A program made the position numbers and the translations under genes. The notes beneath the pieces were generated by a model. It was not told the DNA's origin. It did not search any database and was given only the letters and a program-made list of their open reading frames with translations. From Epilithonimonas zeae (GTDB taxonomy: Bacteria > Bacteroidota > Bacteroidia > Flavobacteriales > Weeksellaceae), in contig NZ_FSRK01000001.1 in assembly GCF_900141765.1 (NCBI RefSeq), positions 1,550,001 through 1,614,000 of the forward strand: DNA of 64,000 nt. Reading direction: 5' to 3'. The first letter of the stretch is position 1. Each line of letters begins with the position of its first letter. Shown in pieces: positions 1 through 10,049 of this stretch.

Positions 1-340
1 TCTAATTTTAAGTGAAAAAATTATAGACATATCAATAAGCGTTGAATTTTAAGTTAATGACATACCTTTTACTTTTGATTCCGTTCAGCTGCAAACGTTA
101 AAACCAATTTAACATTCCATTTTGGTCAATTGGATTACTAATACTTAACAGATACAGTCAATAATATATACGAGCTAATTAAGGATTTGGTTTTTTGTAA
201 ATAAAATCTAATTGATTTTGATTACTAATTTCGATATTTCATCGGTTACTGGTAACAAGACAAGCAAAGCCAACTAAAGATTTATTATTCCAAATCAGAT
301 TACATTTATTTTTTAAAGCTAAATTGAAAATAGATATAGA
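1..340. other. AT-rich stretch without a gene
   Basis: No convincing coding frame. It lies just downstream of the recombinase stop, where an element end or attachment core would be expected, but with one window no repeat could be matched to a partner, so no att site is called. Confidence 0.4.
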
Positions 341-1987
341 CTAAAAGAAATTATTTGATAAAAATGAACTTTTTAACTCTTGTTTAATTTGGCTCAAACG
401 AACCAAATCATCGATAAAAGTGTTTGAAGACACGCTCGTCTTGGTCACAAAACCGACATTTGAAGATTTTTCACTTCTTTGTCGGTTTTTTTTATTTCCT
501 AATTCCTTCTTTATCAGAAAGATAGTATGTACAAAAGTATTGATTTTTGCGGTTTGAAAATTCTCTCCGTCAAAGGTTAACTTTTCAGGATATATCAAAC
601 CAATTATAGCTCTTTTGTCTACTGAATCTGCTTTTTTATATCTCTCAGAAATTTTCGTAACAGCCTTCAAAGCCGCGTCCAGCTTAAGTTCTACGTTATT
701 ATCCTTCTTGGTTTGCTTTATCGAATTGAGTTTGAATAAGAGTCGGTCAAGTTCATCCTTATTTTTTGTCTTCACTGCTCTAAAATCCTCTTCATCTAAT
801 TTATCTTCCAGATATAAATCTCTTGCTTTTGCTATCTTTTGTTCAATTCTGGTGACTTGCTCGGTCAGTATTTTTCGCTCATCATCAAGGCCGTCCGAAA
901 CACTTGAAAAATTTTTCATCATTATAGTTTTTAACAAACTTGCAAATGCTGGAATAAACTCAAATTTTGAAAGTTCTGCCTCAAATAGTTCATTAACTAT
1001 TTCAGAGTTGTGACGGAAGCCACACGCTAAAGTACAATGGTAATAGTAATAATGCTTTGACCTTCCTTTAGCACTACTTGCAGTTAAATTTTTTCCACAT
1101 TTTGGGCATAGCAGTAATCCGCGCAGAGGATACCTATCTTCATTGATCACCCTACCTCCCGGTAAAAAAATATCTTTATTGCTTTTCCTTCTGAGTATAT
1201 GTTGAACTTTCATAAAAAGCTCTTCTGAGATTAAAGGCTCATGTTTGCCTTTAATAACTCTCTCTTCTTCATCACCATGGGCTTTTAGCACAATATTACC
1301 ACAATAAACCACATTGCGAAGAGCCTCAAGAAAAGAATTACGTGTGAGTTTCCTACCCTCCCTTTTATTCATTAGCTCTCTAACTTTTGCACTTGGCAGA
1401 TGTCCTTTCGCTACTTCCTTAAAGGCCCAGATGATGTTAGAGGCCTCAGGTTCTTTTACTGCCACATATTTTCTGCCATCTTCCGTGCACTTATTGATAT
1501 ATCCGTAAGGCGCAGTTCCCATCATTCTGCCTTCTTTAATGGCTCTGCGCATTCCATAAATAACATTCAATGCACGACGATCATTTTCTACTTCAGGAGT
1601 TGAAAGATATATAGCCAATAAAAGTTTATTTTCAGGAACTCTCAAGTCTAAAGGCTGCTCAATAGCCTGAGGAGAAATATTTAACTTAGTAAGTTTAGAG
1701 ATCATCTGGTAAGCTTCGCTTGTATTACGGCTAAACCTATCCCATTTCGTAAACAAAAGAAGTCTAACTTCTTTAGCAGGCTTGCCTCTTCTGAAGCTAA
1801 ACATATATTTCTGCCACTCTGGTCTGTCGAAAGTTTTTGCAGAATGATCCTCAAAAATTACCCGATCGATTTGAATATTTTGACTATTGCAATGTTTGCG
1901 AAGGCGCTCTTCCTGATCGCGCTGTGAATAACCTTTATCAGCTTGTTCATCCGTTGAAACTCGGATATATAAATCGGCGATTTGCAT
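341..1987 (-). CDS. large serine recombinase (resolvase/integrase family)
   Basis: Site-specific DNA recombinase of the large serine type, which integrates and excises mobile elements between short att sites. The N-terminal resolvase domain carries YIRVSTDEQ with the nucleophile Ser11 and the typical TKWDRFSRN segment near residues 80-88. A recombinase domain follows, then a zinc beta-ribbon (CPKCG, later a C-x3-C pair, about residues 290-325) and a coiled coil, as expected for a 548-aa member. A 73-aa gene lies 81 nt upstream on the same strand. Its place at the edge of a cluster of mobile and defence genes suggests it moves, or once moved, this island. The last ~60 residues are low in family character and overlap a hairpin at 450-488. 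Family assignment is secure; which element it mobilises is inference. Confidence 0.93.
   Translation of the reverse strand: MQIADLYIRVSTDEQADKGYSQRDQEERLRKHCNSQNIQIDRVIFEDHSAKTFDRPEWQKYMFSFRRGKPAKEVRLLLFTKWDRFSRNTSEAYQMISKLTKLNISPQAIEQPLDLRVPENKLLLAIYLSTPEVENDRRALNVIYGMRRAIKEGRMMGTAPYGYINKCTEDGRKYVAVKEPEASNIIWAFKEVAKGHLPSAKVRELMNKREGRKLTRNSFLEALRNVVYCGNIVLKAHGDEEERVIKGKHEPLISEELFMKVQHILRRKSNKDIFLPGGRVINEDRYPLRGLLLCPKCGKNLTASSAKGRSKHYYYYHCTLACGFRHNSEIVNELFEAELSKFEFIPAFASLLKTIMMKNFSSVSDGLDDERKILTEQVTRIEQKIAKARDLYLEDKLDEEDFRAVKTKNKDELDRLLFKLNSIKQTKKDNNVELKLDAALKAVTKISERYKKADSVDKRAIIGLIYPEKLTFDGENFQTAKINTFVHTIFLIKKELGNKKNRQRSEKSSNVGFVTKTSVSSNTFIDDLVRLSQIKQELKSSFLSNNFF
450..493 (+). terminator. 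hairpin with T-run inside the recombinase 3' end
   Basis: A 9-bp inverted repeat (AAACCGACA / TGTCGGTTT) with a 21-nt loop is followed on the plus strand by T8. It looks like an intrinsic terminator reading rightwards, antisense to the recombinase. It lies within the last 50 codons of that gene, so it could be chance or a barrier against transcription entering the element. Confidence 0.4.
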
Positions 1988-2068
1988 AAAGTTTTCATTA
2001 ATATGTTAGAAGGTGACTAATATTGAGATCAATTTGATTATCAATATTATATTCACTAAAATACGAAA

Positions 2069-2290
2069 TTAATTTTTAGCAGAGATGAGCTCTTTGAGGG
2101 TCATCTTTACTAGAGTATGGAGTAAAGCCAGCACATCTGAAATTTCTTTTTCAGACATATTGATGTTTGATCTTTTCAATATTTTATCGGCCTCACTTAC
2201 CGACATTTCGTTAAACTTCATAAGCGGTTCGAGCTCGAATTCCTTCAAATCTCTAAGTTGAGAATCTTTTTGTTTTCTTTTGCTACGCAT
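2069..2290 (-). CDS. small charged hypothetical protein upstream of the recombinase
   Basis: A 73-aa protein rich in Lys and Glu with no membrane segment. The N-terminus is strongly basic (RSKRKQK), and the rest reads as alternating helices with a conserved-looking leucine pattern (DVLALLHTLVKMTLKELI). No family is recognised. It lies 81 nt upstream of the serine recombinase in the same direction, so the two may be co-transcribed, and it could be an accessory DNA-binding factor. Function is unknown, and the only support for it being real is ORF quality and position. Confidence 0.5.
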   Translation of the reverse strand: MRSKRKQKDSQLRDLKEFELEPLMKFNEMSVSEADKILKRSNINMSEKEISDVLALLHTLVKMTLKELISAKN

Positions 2291-2656
2291 CGCCCCTGAA
2301 TACTTATCGCGTTAACTTATAGATTAATTGATCATTTTGACTCAGTATATTTTTTACAATAACTGTTATTTTAATAATCAAATATTATCAGCTAAAATCG
2401 CAATAAATATGGTAGAATATGGCATCATAAATTGATCAAAGTCTATTTAACCACTAAATGGGTTACTTACGAATTTTGATTTGTAATAAAGGATTAAAAT
2501 AGAATAAACTACAAGAGCAAATCTTATAGTTCTTATCATTTAAATGTCTAGCCAGTAAAACATTATATAAAACGAAAGCAGATATTTGGAAAAGCTTTCT
2601 GCTAAACATCTCCAGTCCAAAAAATACCCAATCAATCTTTATTCACCGGATAATAG
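2291..2656. other. gene-free stretch between the small ORF and hipA
   Basis: No ORF of note. A weak inverted repeat (AGCAGA at 2577-2582, TCTGCT at 2598-2603) lies just downstream of the hipA stop and might act as its terminator, but it lacks a clear U-run. Confidence 0.35.
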
Positions 2657-3889
2657 CTAGAGCTTTGTAATCATACGATTGATTACTTCTGCATTACGCT
2701 TGTCTACATCGAACTCTTTTGACAAATCTTTCCATTGGTTTAATGCATATTTAGTCTGTTCAATAACATTATCGATTAGACTCTGTGGGAGTTTAGCTTC
2801 CTGACCTAACTTTGCCAAATGTTTTATGCTTACATTTCTGCCCTCTCCTAGGACCATTGTACTCTGCTCTCCACCAGGACCTGTCGAAAATGTTAAATCG
2901 TATGCAGGCGAAAGTTTCCAGTTGCCTGTTTCGTCCATTAAAAAACTGAAGTTTTTTGCATGGTCATCCCTATTGTGAGCCATAACATTGAAAACCGCCA
3001 GTCGATACATTTTTTCGACTTCACGAATATCTTTTGTCAGGGTCGCAGTCAAATTCAGTAAATCTTCGTAATCAAGCGAAGGTAACCTGAAATTGCTATG
3101 CAACAATCCGCTTACGGTATGCATATGTATTCTCCTATTACCGTCCCTGTCGAATCTCTTCACTGCGAAATAACCGCTCCCACCATTTTGAGAAGGAAAT
3201 AAATGCACATCCGGCATTGCGATACCCGCTTCTGCAGCCATCAGTGCATAGACATATTCAATAGCTCCGGAATCCGGACCGTCCTGTGAATTGGAAAACT
3301 TAACCAACCAATGTTCAAAAGTTTCGTCTAAGTTCTGGGCTCCGTATAAAATATTTTTACGTTCGCTATCTACGCCAATAAGTGCTTTAGGCCTGGCACC
3401 TGCTGATGAACCATTTAAAGCTAACAGCTCAGTAATTACCTCTTCCGAACTTCCTTCCAGGACTTTTTCAGTTTGTACAGCCAGCACGTCCAGGTCAACT
3501 TTATCTTGCGGCACTTCAGGACTATTATCCGGCTCGTAGACTAATGCTCCCATTCCGTGCATACCTACGTGAGCAAGGCGGTCCAGTGACGAAACATCTG
3601 AAGGCATCAATCCAAAGGTTCTGATCATTCTGTCAAACAGCAATCTTCCCCAGCCATCCGGCAAGCTGTCGCTGAATACTCCTGCCAATCCGTCAAATGG
3701 ATGCAGAGGCAATTCACTAACGCCCCTTTTCAGAGGCAGCCTGAAAGGAGATATTTCGATTCCTGCGTCAAAAAAATTGTCATCGTATTGGAAGTAGATG
3801 ACACCATCACGTATTGCAAGACGTCCAACAGGCTGGACTGCCAAGCCAAAATCTAACCCCACTTTTATTTCTGCAACAGGCTTAATCAT
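2657..3889 (-). CDS. hipA: HipA-like Ser/Thr kinase toxin
   Basis: Kinase toxin of a HipBA-type toxin-antitoxin module; E. coli HipA phosphorylates glutamyl-tRNA synthetase and induces dormancy, and the target here is unknown. The 410-aa length is normal for HipA. The N-terminal subdomain (to ~110) contains SDSLPDGWGR, the nucleotide-loop region reads SSAGARPKALIG (161-172), the catalytic segment is NRDDHAKNF (306-314, Asp309 the likely catalytic base) and the metal-binding DLTF motif is at 331-334. The essential motifs look intact, so the kinase is probably active. The start overlaps the upstream hipB-like stop by 4 nt (ATGA), so the two are translationally coupled in the usual antitoxin-first order. 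It belongs to the island's defence and stability cargo. Confidence 0.93.
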   Translation of the reverse strand: MIKPVAEIKVGLDFGLAVQPVGRLAIRDGVIYFQYDDNFFDAGIEISPFRLPLKRGVSELPLHPFDGLAGVFSDSLPDGWGRLLFDRMIRTFGLMPSDVSSLDRLAHVGMHGMGALVYEPDNSPEVPQDKVDLDVLAVQTEKVLEGSSEEVITELLALNGSSAGARPKALIGVDSERKNILYGAQNLDETFEHWLVKFSNSQDGPDSGAIEYVYALMAAEAGIAMPDVHLFPSQNGGSGYFAVKRFDRDGNRRIHMHTVSGLLHSNFRLPSLDYEDLLNLTATLTKDIREVEKMYRLAVFNVMAHNRDDHAKNFSFLMDETGNWKLSPAYDLTFSTGPGGEQSTMVLGEGRNVSIKHLAKLGQEAKLPQSLIDNVIEQTKYALNQWKDLSKEFDVDKRNAEVINRMITKL

Positions 3890-4191
3890 TTTCTTCTACC
3901 TCTTTTTTTAATTATACTATCATCTTGTTTTAAAACATCATCTATTGAATTGAAAGCTGGCTTATCTGGCTTAAGAGCATCTAGCAATTCTTCCAATCCT
4001 CCAACCACCATCAAGATCTTTAGAAAAGAGTCCAGAGAAATCAATCCTTTTTGCTCAAACTTCCTAAGGGTGGAAAGTGCTACACCTGAACGTTCAGCAA
4101 GACCTTCCTGAGTAAGCTCCATCAGAAGCCTACGGTCACGAACGTGAGTAGCAATCATCTTTTGCGTCTTAGACAATGACATAAGTAACAT
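3886..4191 (-). CDS. hipB: HipB-like XRE antitoxin/repressor
   Basis: A 101-aa helix-turn-helix protein. The HTH is in QEGLAERSGVALSTLRKFE (about 29-47), and the protein ends in a basic tail (KKRGRRK). HipB-type proteins bind operators upstream of their own operon and neutralise HipA. It precedes hipA with a 4-nt overlap. Translation may start at Met4 (position 4182) instead of 4191, since both give an intact HTH. The preceding 100 nt are AT-rich and would hold the autoregulated promoter, but no clear palindrome was found. The role is inferred mainly from pairing with hipA. Confidence 0.85.
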   Translation of the reverse strand: MLLMSLSKTQKMIATHVRDRRLLMELTQEGLAERSGVALSTLRKFEQKGLISLDSFLKILMVVGGLEELLDALKPDKPAFNSIDDVLKQDDSIIKKRGRRK

Positions 4192-4289
4192 AACTGTATT
4201 ATTTAAATATCTTTACAAGCAATAATTATCATTATTGTATTACAAATATATAAAATTATAAGCGATCCAATCAGTTAAGGTAAGATATA

Positions 4290-7200
4290 TTATCTTTTTC
4301 TTTTCATTTCGATTTGTACATTAGTTTCATTTTGATATTTCATTCCAGACGTCAAACTTTTTTCAACAAAATCTGTTGTGAATATAGATCTGAATAAATA
4401 TTTATTTTCATCTGCTCGCTCTTGTATAATATTAAATGCTTTATAAGTTTTCATTTGTTCATCTTTCTCCTGCTTATATTGCAGAATCAGCTGTATTTTG
4501 GTTTCTGAAAGTTGTTCTAATCCTTTATCCAGTTCAGCAATTTTCGCTTCTGTATCCTGTGTCTGTCTTTCGATTTCATTCACATTAACACCTTTCATTG
4601 CCAAATCTTCTATTGCTTGAGAGACCAATATCTTTGCCGCATCAATGGTTTTTTGATAATTGGGAATCTGACCTGACCAGTACTCCGCATTCTCTCCTTC
4701 TTCTTTAGCATAACCCTCAATTCTTTTATAGCTCTGCTGTGCTTTAACTACCTCCTGCTGAACCTTTAAGAAACCCTCGTATTTTCTCAATATAAAAGCA
4801 GAATCTGCCAAATGCTTATTTTTTTCACTTTCAATTCTTTTTTTCAACAACTCGATTTCGATATTAGCCCTAGTTTCCGGATTTGTAATGATCGAGGTCT
4901 TTAGTTCCTGCGTACTGATATCGGATATGTCCAGTACATCCGCTCCTTTCTTCATCGCTTCCAGGTATCTCGCCTGTTTCGATTGTAACTTTTGCAGCAT
5001 AAATACATCAATACTGTCATTGGTGAGCATAAAGTTTATCCTGACGTTTTCGTGCTTATTTCCCTGCCGCCAGGCACGACCTTCCACCTGTCTCAATGTT
5101 GTAAAGTTGTATGGCAGTGAAAGAAGGTACAAATCTGTAGTATTCTCCTGGAGGTTCATTCCCTCCTGAATGGCTTCACTGCCGATAATGATTTTAATTT
5201 CCCCGGAATTAAAGTTGTTTTGAATGGATATCCTTTGAGCCTTGGATGTTGCACCAGTGATGATCCCAATTTCATTAGGATTGTAACCAATGTTTGTCAC
5301 AAGGTATTCTTTGATCCTTGGAAATTCCGAAACAGCTAATTCGGAATAAATAATCTGCCCTGCTTCCGGGATGTCTTTTTTATTCTGCCTAATGAGGTTC
5401 ATCGTCTCGTTCAGCTTCGGGGAGTTCTCAATAAATTCATCTAAGGATGGAAACTCCCCGTCGTAATAAGGCGACAAATACGGAGAAATAGCAATTAACC
5501 TTGCATTTAGAATATGGGTGAGAATTGCCCCTTTCTCTGTTTCGCTGAAGTTTTCCGTCAATACATCATATTGCTCGCGCGTCAGATCATTTTGCTCAAT
5601 CTTGAACTCTTTGTTGATCTTATTAGGACGGATGAGTTGAGGATTATCCTCTTCGCCTTTGATGTCAATAAATTCTGATAATAGCTGCTGAAACAGAGAA
5701 TTGTTCTTGAACCGACGAACATTGGCTTTGAACTTCACATCCCCTTTCGCATCAATTTCCATATCTGTATCCGCTTCCATAAAAGTCTCAAAGAATGTAT
5801 TGACATTGAAATAGCCGGATTCTTCCAGCCGTTTATTGGCGATCAGGGACAATATGGAATAATATTCCAGCGGTTTGTTGGTGAATGGTGTTGCGGAAAG
5901 CAGGGTAACATTTCTACCGTCATATTTTTTCTGAATGTACTGCGCCGCCATCCAGGTATTGATTCCCAGCTTGGATGTCTGTTGATTCTGGCTTCTGAAA
6001 TCTGAAGAAAATCTTCGGTCTTCAATTCTGACCTTACCCACAATATGATTGGCATTATGCACTTCGTCAAAGGTCATATGGTCAAAACCGAAATCTTCCC
6101 AGTCGTAGATTTTACCACGCTTCATTTTACCCTCCAACTCTTTGGTTTTTTCCAAATCTTTCTGGAAGTCCCTTTCACTGATGGAGTTCACGCTGCGCAG
6201 TTCGCTTTCGGAGATGTAAGAGAACTTTGCGGCCAGATCCTGGGTAATATTTTCAGAAAAACCAATGTTATTAAATCCTTCATAGGTAACAATGGTAATT
6301 TCTCCATCCTTGTTGTCGAATTTTGAAAGGTCATAATCTTTGCCCAAATTGCCCAGCACATTGACTTTAGCATCGGGAATGGTTTCAAAGATGGTTTCTA
6401 CCCACTGCCTGAGGATACTGTCATTGGGAACGACAACCAGTGGCCTCTTGGAATTTCCCCGCTCCATTGCTTCGTGCATTGAGAGGATTCCGGATAAGGT
6501 TTTTCCGAAGCCGACCTCGTGCGCCAGCAAGCCGACACCTTTCGTCGTCAGTCTTCCGATTCCCGCTTTCTGAACCTCGGTTAATCTTAACTCCTGTCCT
6601 TTGAAATTTCTATAAATTTTAGAGAACAGCGGAAACCTGGAATAATCCGGAACATGGATATTGTTGTACTTTCTGTTAAAGTCGTTAACAAAACGTTCCC
6701 GGAGTTCAACCGATAATTCTTCTCGGATAAATTTTTGAAAAAGATCACTGGCAGCGGCCTTTCTCCTGTCACGAACCAAGGCATTTCTTTCTTTATCACT
6801 TCCCGTCACGGTCTCATTATCCACAAACTGTCGGACCTCCCAGGCTGAAGAACCCTGAAAGGCATCACTCGATAAAGTCCCCACAAAATCTTTGAATTTT
6901 TCAGCCAGGTTATAATCAACTAGAACGACTTCGCTTAGTTTTGTGTTATAGTTGTACCTTTCTTTTTCCACTTGCCCCAATGCGAACTTATGGACGAACT
7001 CGTGGTTAGGACTTATAAAAATTTCATCAAAAGTTTTTGGTTTGGGAAGCGCATTAAGAAGGAGATTCAGCTGCTTGTTATATTGTTCTTCAGTTCCCCC
7101 GACAGCAAATTTATCCTTAAAATCTATTTCGAGCTGTTCCAGCTTGGCATATATATTTCCCTCCGTATAATAAAAGTCGTGTACCCATCTTCCATCTATA

Positions 7201-8287
7201 AAATTGGCAAATTCGTAATGTTTCCCGTAGTTGTTCAAGGTGCCATTATAAGACGTATCCCGAAATGCTTCTATCTGCGGTTCTAAAATACCTGAACTAT
7301 TCTGTAGCGAAGAGTTGACAATATCATCAGGTTTGGAGAACCGATATTTTAAAATTCCTTTTTTAAGCTCCGGTTTGACCAGAAGCCTGTACTCACTATT
7401 TTTACCTTTGTGAGTAAGGATAATCTTTTCTGCTTTTTCCAGAATTTCATCGATTCTGTCTTTTGAAAATTTCTTCGGTTTATCTGATATCTCGGCCTGA
7501 AGCTTTTTGTATTTATTAATTTCTTTAAGAACCGAAGGTGATTTGAATTTAATGGCCTTCAGCATTATGAGCACCGTTTCAATTTTTTCCCGTGCTTCCT
7601 TATAATTAACCGCATTACTTTCTTTCCCATCAATTTTATCCCTTTCGTTTTTAGCCAAAGCTTTCGGTTGTAACGATGACGTTTTATTTGTGGCCAATGA
7701 TTCTTCAATTTCAAGAGACAAATCTTCAAAAAGATTTCCTATCCTTTCAGTTTCTTTCCTGTTTTTTAATTGTTCGATCTTATGCAGGGCTTCATCTAAA
7801 TTGCCGTATACATATTTTTCCAAACGTCCGAAACGATTGGTTTTTTCCTTTATTTCACCAAGAATTTTCGTAGGATTGATCTCAAAATAGTTGGAGATGT
7901 CCGTTGAAATATTACGGCTGCTTTTTTCCAGAATGATGATATCGGTTCCGATTTTCGTCCCGGCAAAAGAGCCGACAGGCAAACGTAAAGCTTCAGCAAG
8001 CACAGCATTGTCAAGATTTTTCTGCCGGTTCAGCCAGCCGGACGGAAGGACCATCGCCAGGATTCCATCGTCTTTCAAAACATCCAGGCTACGCTTGACA
8101 AAATAATCTTCGTACTTTGATAATTTTGGTTCTTCTCCCAAACCTTTATAAAAACCACGATGCTCCCCGTAAGGCGGGTTTCCGATGACAAGGTCATATT
8201 TTTCAGAATAATTCTTTTTAATACCTTTATCGTCGATGAACTCAGTTTCAAAAGAGCGGAGATTGACCTCGACGTCAGGATATAATA
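4290..8287 (-). pseudogene. helicase / N6-adenine methyltransferase fusion, 5' part lost
   Basis: Remnant of a very large methylase-helicase protein of the kind found on Bacteroidota conjugative elements. The open frame continues past the first internal ATG (8141) up to the insertion point, and that extension contains the methyltransferase motif NPPYGE (codons at 8169-8180), so the N-terminal methylase core upstream of motif IV is missing. Helicase motifs follow: AHEVGFGKT (Walker A), TFDEVHNA (DEAH-like box), LLSATPFTNK (motif III), and a motif V/VI stretch with QEGMNL and RQVEGRAWRQGN. The C-terminus is a long coiled coil. An IS481-family element occupies the 5' side and the missing half is not found beyond it. 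The 1283-aa remainder could still be translated from 8141, but a working methylase is unlikely. Confidence 0.85.
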
Positions 8288-8297
8288 TGAATTAGTC

Positions 8298-8354
8298 AAT
8301 ACTTAATCTGACAGTTACAATCAAATTGAATAACTTTAAAACAGATTAAGTATT
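8298..8354. repeat. inverted repeat flanking the transposase promoter/start
   Basis: AATACTTAATCT (8298-8309) recurs in inverted form as AGATTAAGTATT (8343-8354), ending directly before the transposase ATG. The left copy is part of the terminal repeat. The pair could act as a transposase autorepression site, or as a hairpin masking the start codon of read-through transcripts, a known IS strategy. The role is inference. Confidence 0.55.
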
Positions 8355-9440
8355 ATGACAACACAACAAAAGATCATCAAAAACAAGTTAGGCGTACTTG
8401 AATTAGCACAACATTTAGGAAATGTATCTAAAGCCTGCAAGGTGATGGGGTATTCCCGAGACAGTTTCTATCGATTCAAAGAACTCTATGAGCAAGGAGG
8501 CGAATTGGCGTTACAGGAAATCTCCAGAAGAAAGCCGGTATTAAAGAATCGTGTAGATGAAGCCATAGAAAAGGCTGTTGTTGAGATAGCCATTGAGAAC
8601 CCTGCTTTAGGACAGCTTAGAGTAAGTAATGAGCTTAAAAAGAAAGGCTTGATCGTGTCTCCAGGCGGAGTTAGAAGTATCTGGTTAAGACACGATCTAC
8701 ATACATTTAAACTAAGATTAAAAGCTCTGGAAGCAAAATCGGCTCAAGATGGTATAGTTCTTACCGAATCTCAGCTTTCAGCATTAGAGAAGGCTAAGGA
8801 GGAGAAAAAAGCTCATGGAGAAATTGAAACTCATCATCCTGGATATTTAGGAGCTCAGGACACTTATTATGTAGGCAATATAAAAGGAGTTGGACATATT
8901 TATCAGCAAACTTTTATTGACACGTATTCTAAAGTAGTATTTGCAAAGCTGTATGACCGTAAAAACGCCCTTATTGCTGCTGATATGCTTAATGATCAGG
9001 TGGTTCCTTTCTTTGAGCAGCAGGAACTTCGTTTACTCAGAATTTTGACAGACCGAGGAACTGAGTACTGTGGAATAAGAGAGCAGCATGAATACCAGCT
9101 CTATTTGGCCATTGAAGATATCGATCACACGAAGACCAAGGCTAAAAGTCCTCAGACCAATGGCATCTGTGAACGCTTTCACAGAACGATTCAGGAAGAA
9201 TTTTATGCAATAGCTTTCAGAAAGAAAATTTACAGAAGCATTGAGGAACTGCAATTAGACCTGAACAGCTGGCTGTCATATTACAACAATGAAAGAACGC
9301 ATACAGGAAAACATTGTTACGGTAAAACACCGATGCAGACGTTTTTGGATAGTAAACCTATGGCAAAAGAGAAATTACTGGAAACTCTTGCAGAGGAGCA
9401 AAAAATCCTTACTTTTGGAAGTAAGGACAATATTGGATAA
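8355..9440 (+). CDS. IS481-family DDE transposase
   Basis: A 361-aa transposase encoded in one frame. The N-terminal HTH domain includes ACKVMGYSRDSFYRFKELYE, and the C-terminal rve integrase core includes the DTYSKVV strand, ILTDRGTEY with the second catalytic Asp, and SPQTNGICERFHRT with the catalytic Glu. The length and single-ORF organisation fit IS481 rather than IS3, which needs two frames. The reading frame is intact, so the element may be active or recently so. It reads away from the disrupted helicase-methylase and toward the 3' end of the CBASS operon, with a bidirectional terminator between them. Confidence 0.95.
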   Translation: MTTQQKIIKNKLGVLELAQHLGNVSKACKVMGYSRDSFYRFKELYEQGGELALQEISRRKPVLKNRVDEAIEKAVVEIAIENPALGQLRVSNELKKKGLIVSPGGVRSIWLRHDLHTFKLRLKALEAKSAQDGIVLTESQLSALEKAKEEKKAHGEIETHHPGYLGAQDTYYVGNIKGVGHIYQQTFIDTYSKVVFAKLYDRKNALIAADMLNDQVVPFFEQQELRLLRILTDRGTEYCGIREQHEYQLYLAIEDIDHTKTKAKSPQTNGICERFHRTIQEEFYAIAFRKKIYRSIEELQLDLNSWLSYYNNERTHTGKHCYGKTPMQTFLDSKPMAKEKLLETLAEEQKILTFGSKDNIG

Positions 9441-9508
9441 CTGACAATTATTTTTAAACCCTAACTGTCAGATAAAGTCGTGGCTATTACACATCATAAC
9501 AGAAAAAA

Positions 9509-9530
9509 AACCTAACTATCTAGTTAGGTT
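9509..9530. terminator. bidirectional terminator between the IS and the CBASS operon
   Basis: AACCTAACTA / TAGTTAGGTT forms a 10-bp stem with a 2-nt loop, with an A8 run before and a T5 run after it. It can therefore terminate both the minus-strand CBASS transcript and any plus-strand transcript leaving the IS. Confidence 0.8.
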
Positions 9531-9569
9531 TTTCTTTATTTATTTCCTGATAGTTAAGGTGAAATATTG

Positions 9570-10049
9570 TTAATGTTTCACCTCATCTCCTATCCAAATT
9601 CCAAATCGTTTGAAAAATTCATACTTAACCAACCACTCAGAAGTCCATTGCAGGGATTTAAAAAGTGGAATATGACCAAAATGGTCTTTAGGATGATACA
9701 AACACAGAGATGTATTACGATACATATGAATTTTAGGATGAAACTCTATTTTCGGATTTAAGATTTTAATACTTTCAAATCTGTTTCCACCAAAGAATGG
9801 AGAAAATATAGCTTGTATTTCATAAGATTGTTTGCATCCAATAGGCTGCAAGTGACCTTTACCTACAAGATGGTAGCTTTCCTTGTGTTTGACTATTTTC
9901 AGATTTATCCATTCAAAATAATTTTCTGCTAAAACTTTTTCAATACACAAAAATGTATAAGGTGTTTTTAATACAGATTTTAATCTAAATATCTCCAAAG
10001 TCTCTATGACGTTCATTTTGAATACCTTTCTCAGTGTTAATATTTCCAT
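9570..10049 (-). CDS. E2-like ligase of a type II short CBASS
   Basis: A 159-aa protein resembling the bacterial E2-type (ubiquitin-conjugating-like) proteins of CBASS. The active-site segment is TSLCLYHP with candidate catalytic Cys116, preceded by HPKIHMY. The C-terminal part TSEWLVKYEFFKRFGIW (136-152) matches the WLxxYExW-type pattern common in this family. In type II short systems a stand-alone E2-like protein conjugates to the CD-NTase C-terminus and primes it, in place of the larger E1-E2 fusion Cap2. It is the last gene of the operon and overlaps the CD-NTase end. A start at Met12 (10016) with GAAAGG upstream would shorten the overlap to 32 nt. The fold call is by motif recognition only. 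Confidence 0.78.
   Translation of the reverse strand: MEILTLRKVFKMNVIETLEIFRLKSVLKTPYTFLCIEKVLAENYFEWINLKIVKHKESYHLVGKGHLQPIGCKQSYEIQAIFSPFFGGNRFESIKILNPKIEFHPKIHMYRNTSLCLYHPKDHFGHIPLFKSLQWTSEWLVKYEFFKRFGIWIGDEVKH

Larger units (their letters stand above)
8288..9491 (+). mobile_element. IS481-family insertion sequence (~1.2 kb)
   Basis: A single transposase gene between imperfect terminal inverted repeats. Read inward, the left end begins TGAATTAGTCAATACTTA and the right end TGTAATAGCCACGACTTT, and both continue into an identical ATCTGACAGTTA; over 30 nt there are about six mismatches, and both begin with TG. No matching target-site duplication is visible in the flanks (left ...ATAATA, right CATCAT...). 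The left flank is the methylase-helicase gene and the right flank is unrelated sequence, so sequence next to the IS was probably deleted or recombined after insertion. The exact outer ends are uncertain by a few bases. Confidence 0.85.

Noticed and set aside
2577-2603. Terminator after hipA
   Set aside because: Six-bp stem with a long loop and no clear U-run; too weak to list as a separate feature.
4290-8287. Reading the helicase-methylase as part of a BREX or DISARM system
   Set aside because: No PglZ, BrxA/B/C/L or DrmA-E-like neighbours are present; the domain mix is common on conjugative elements.
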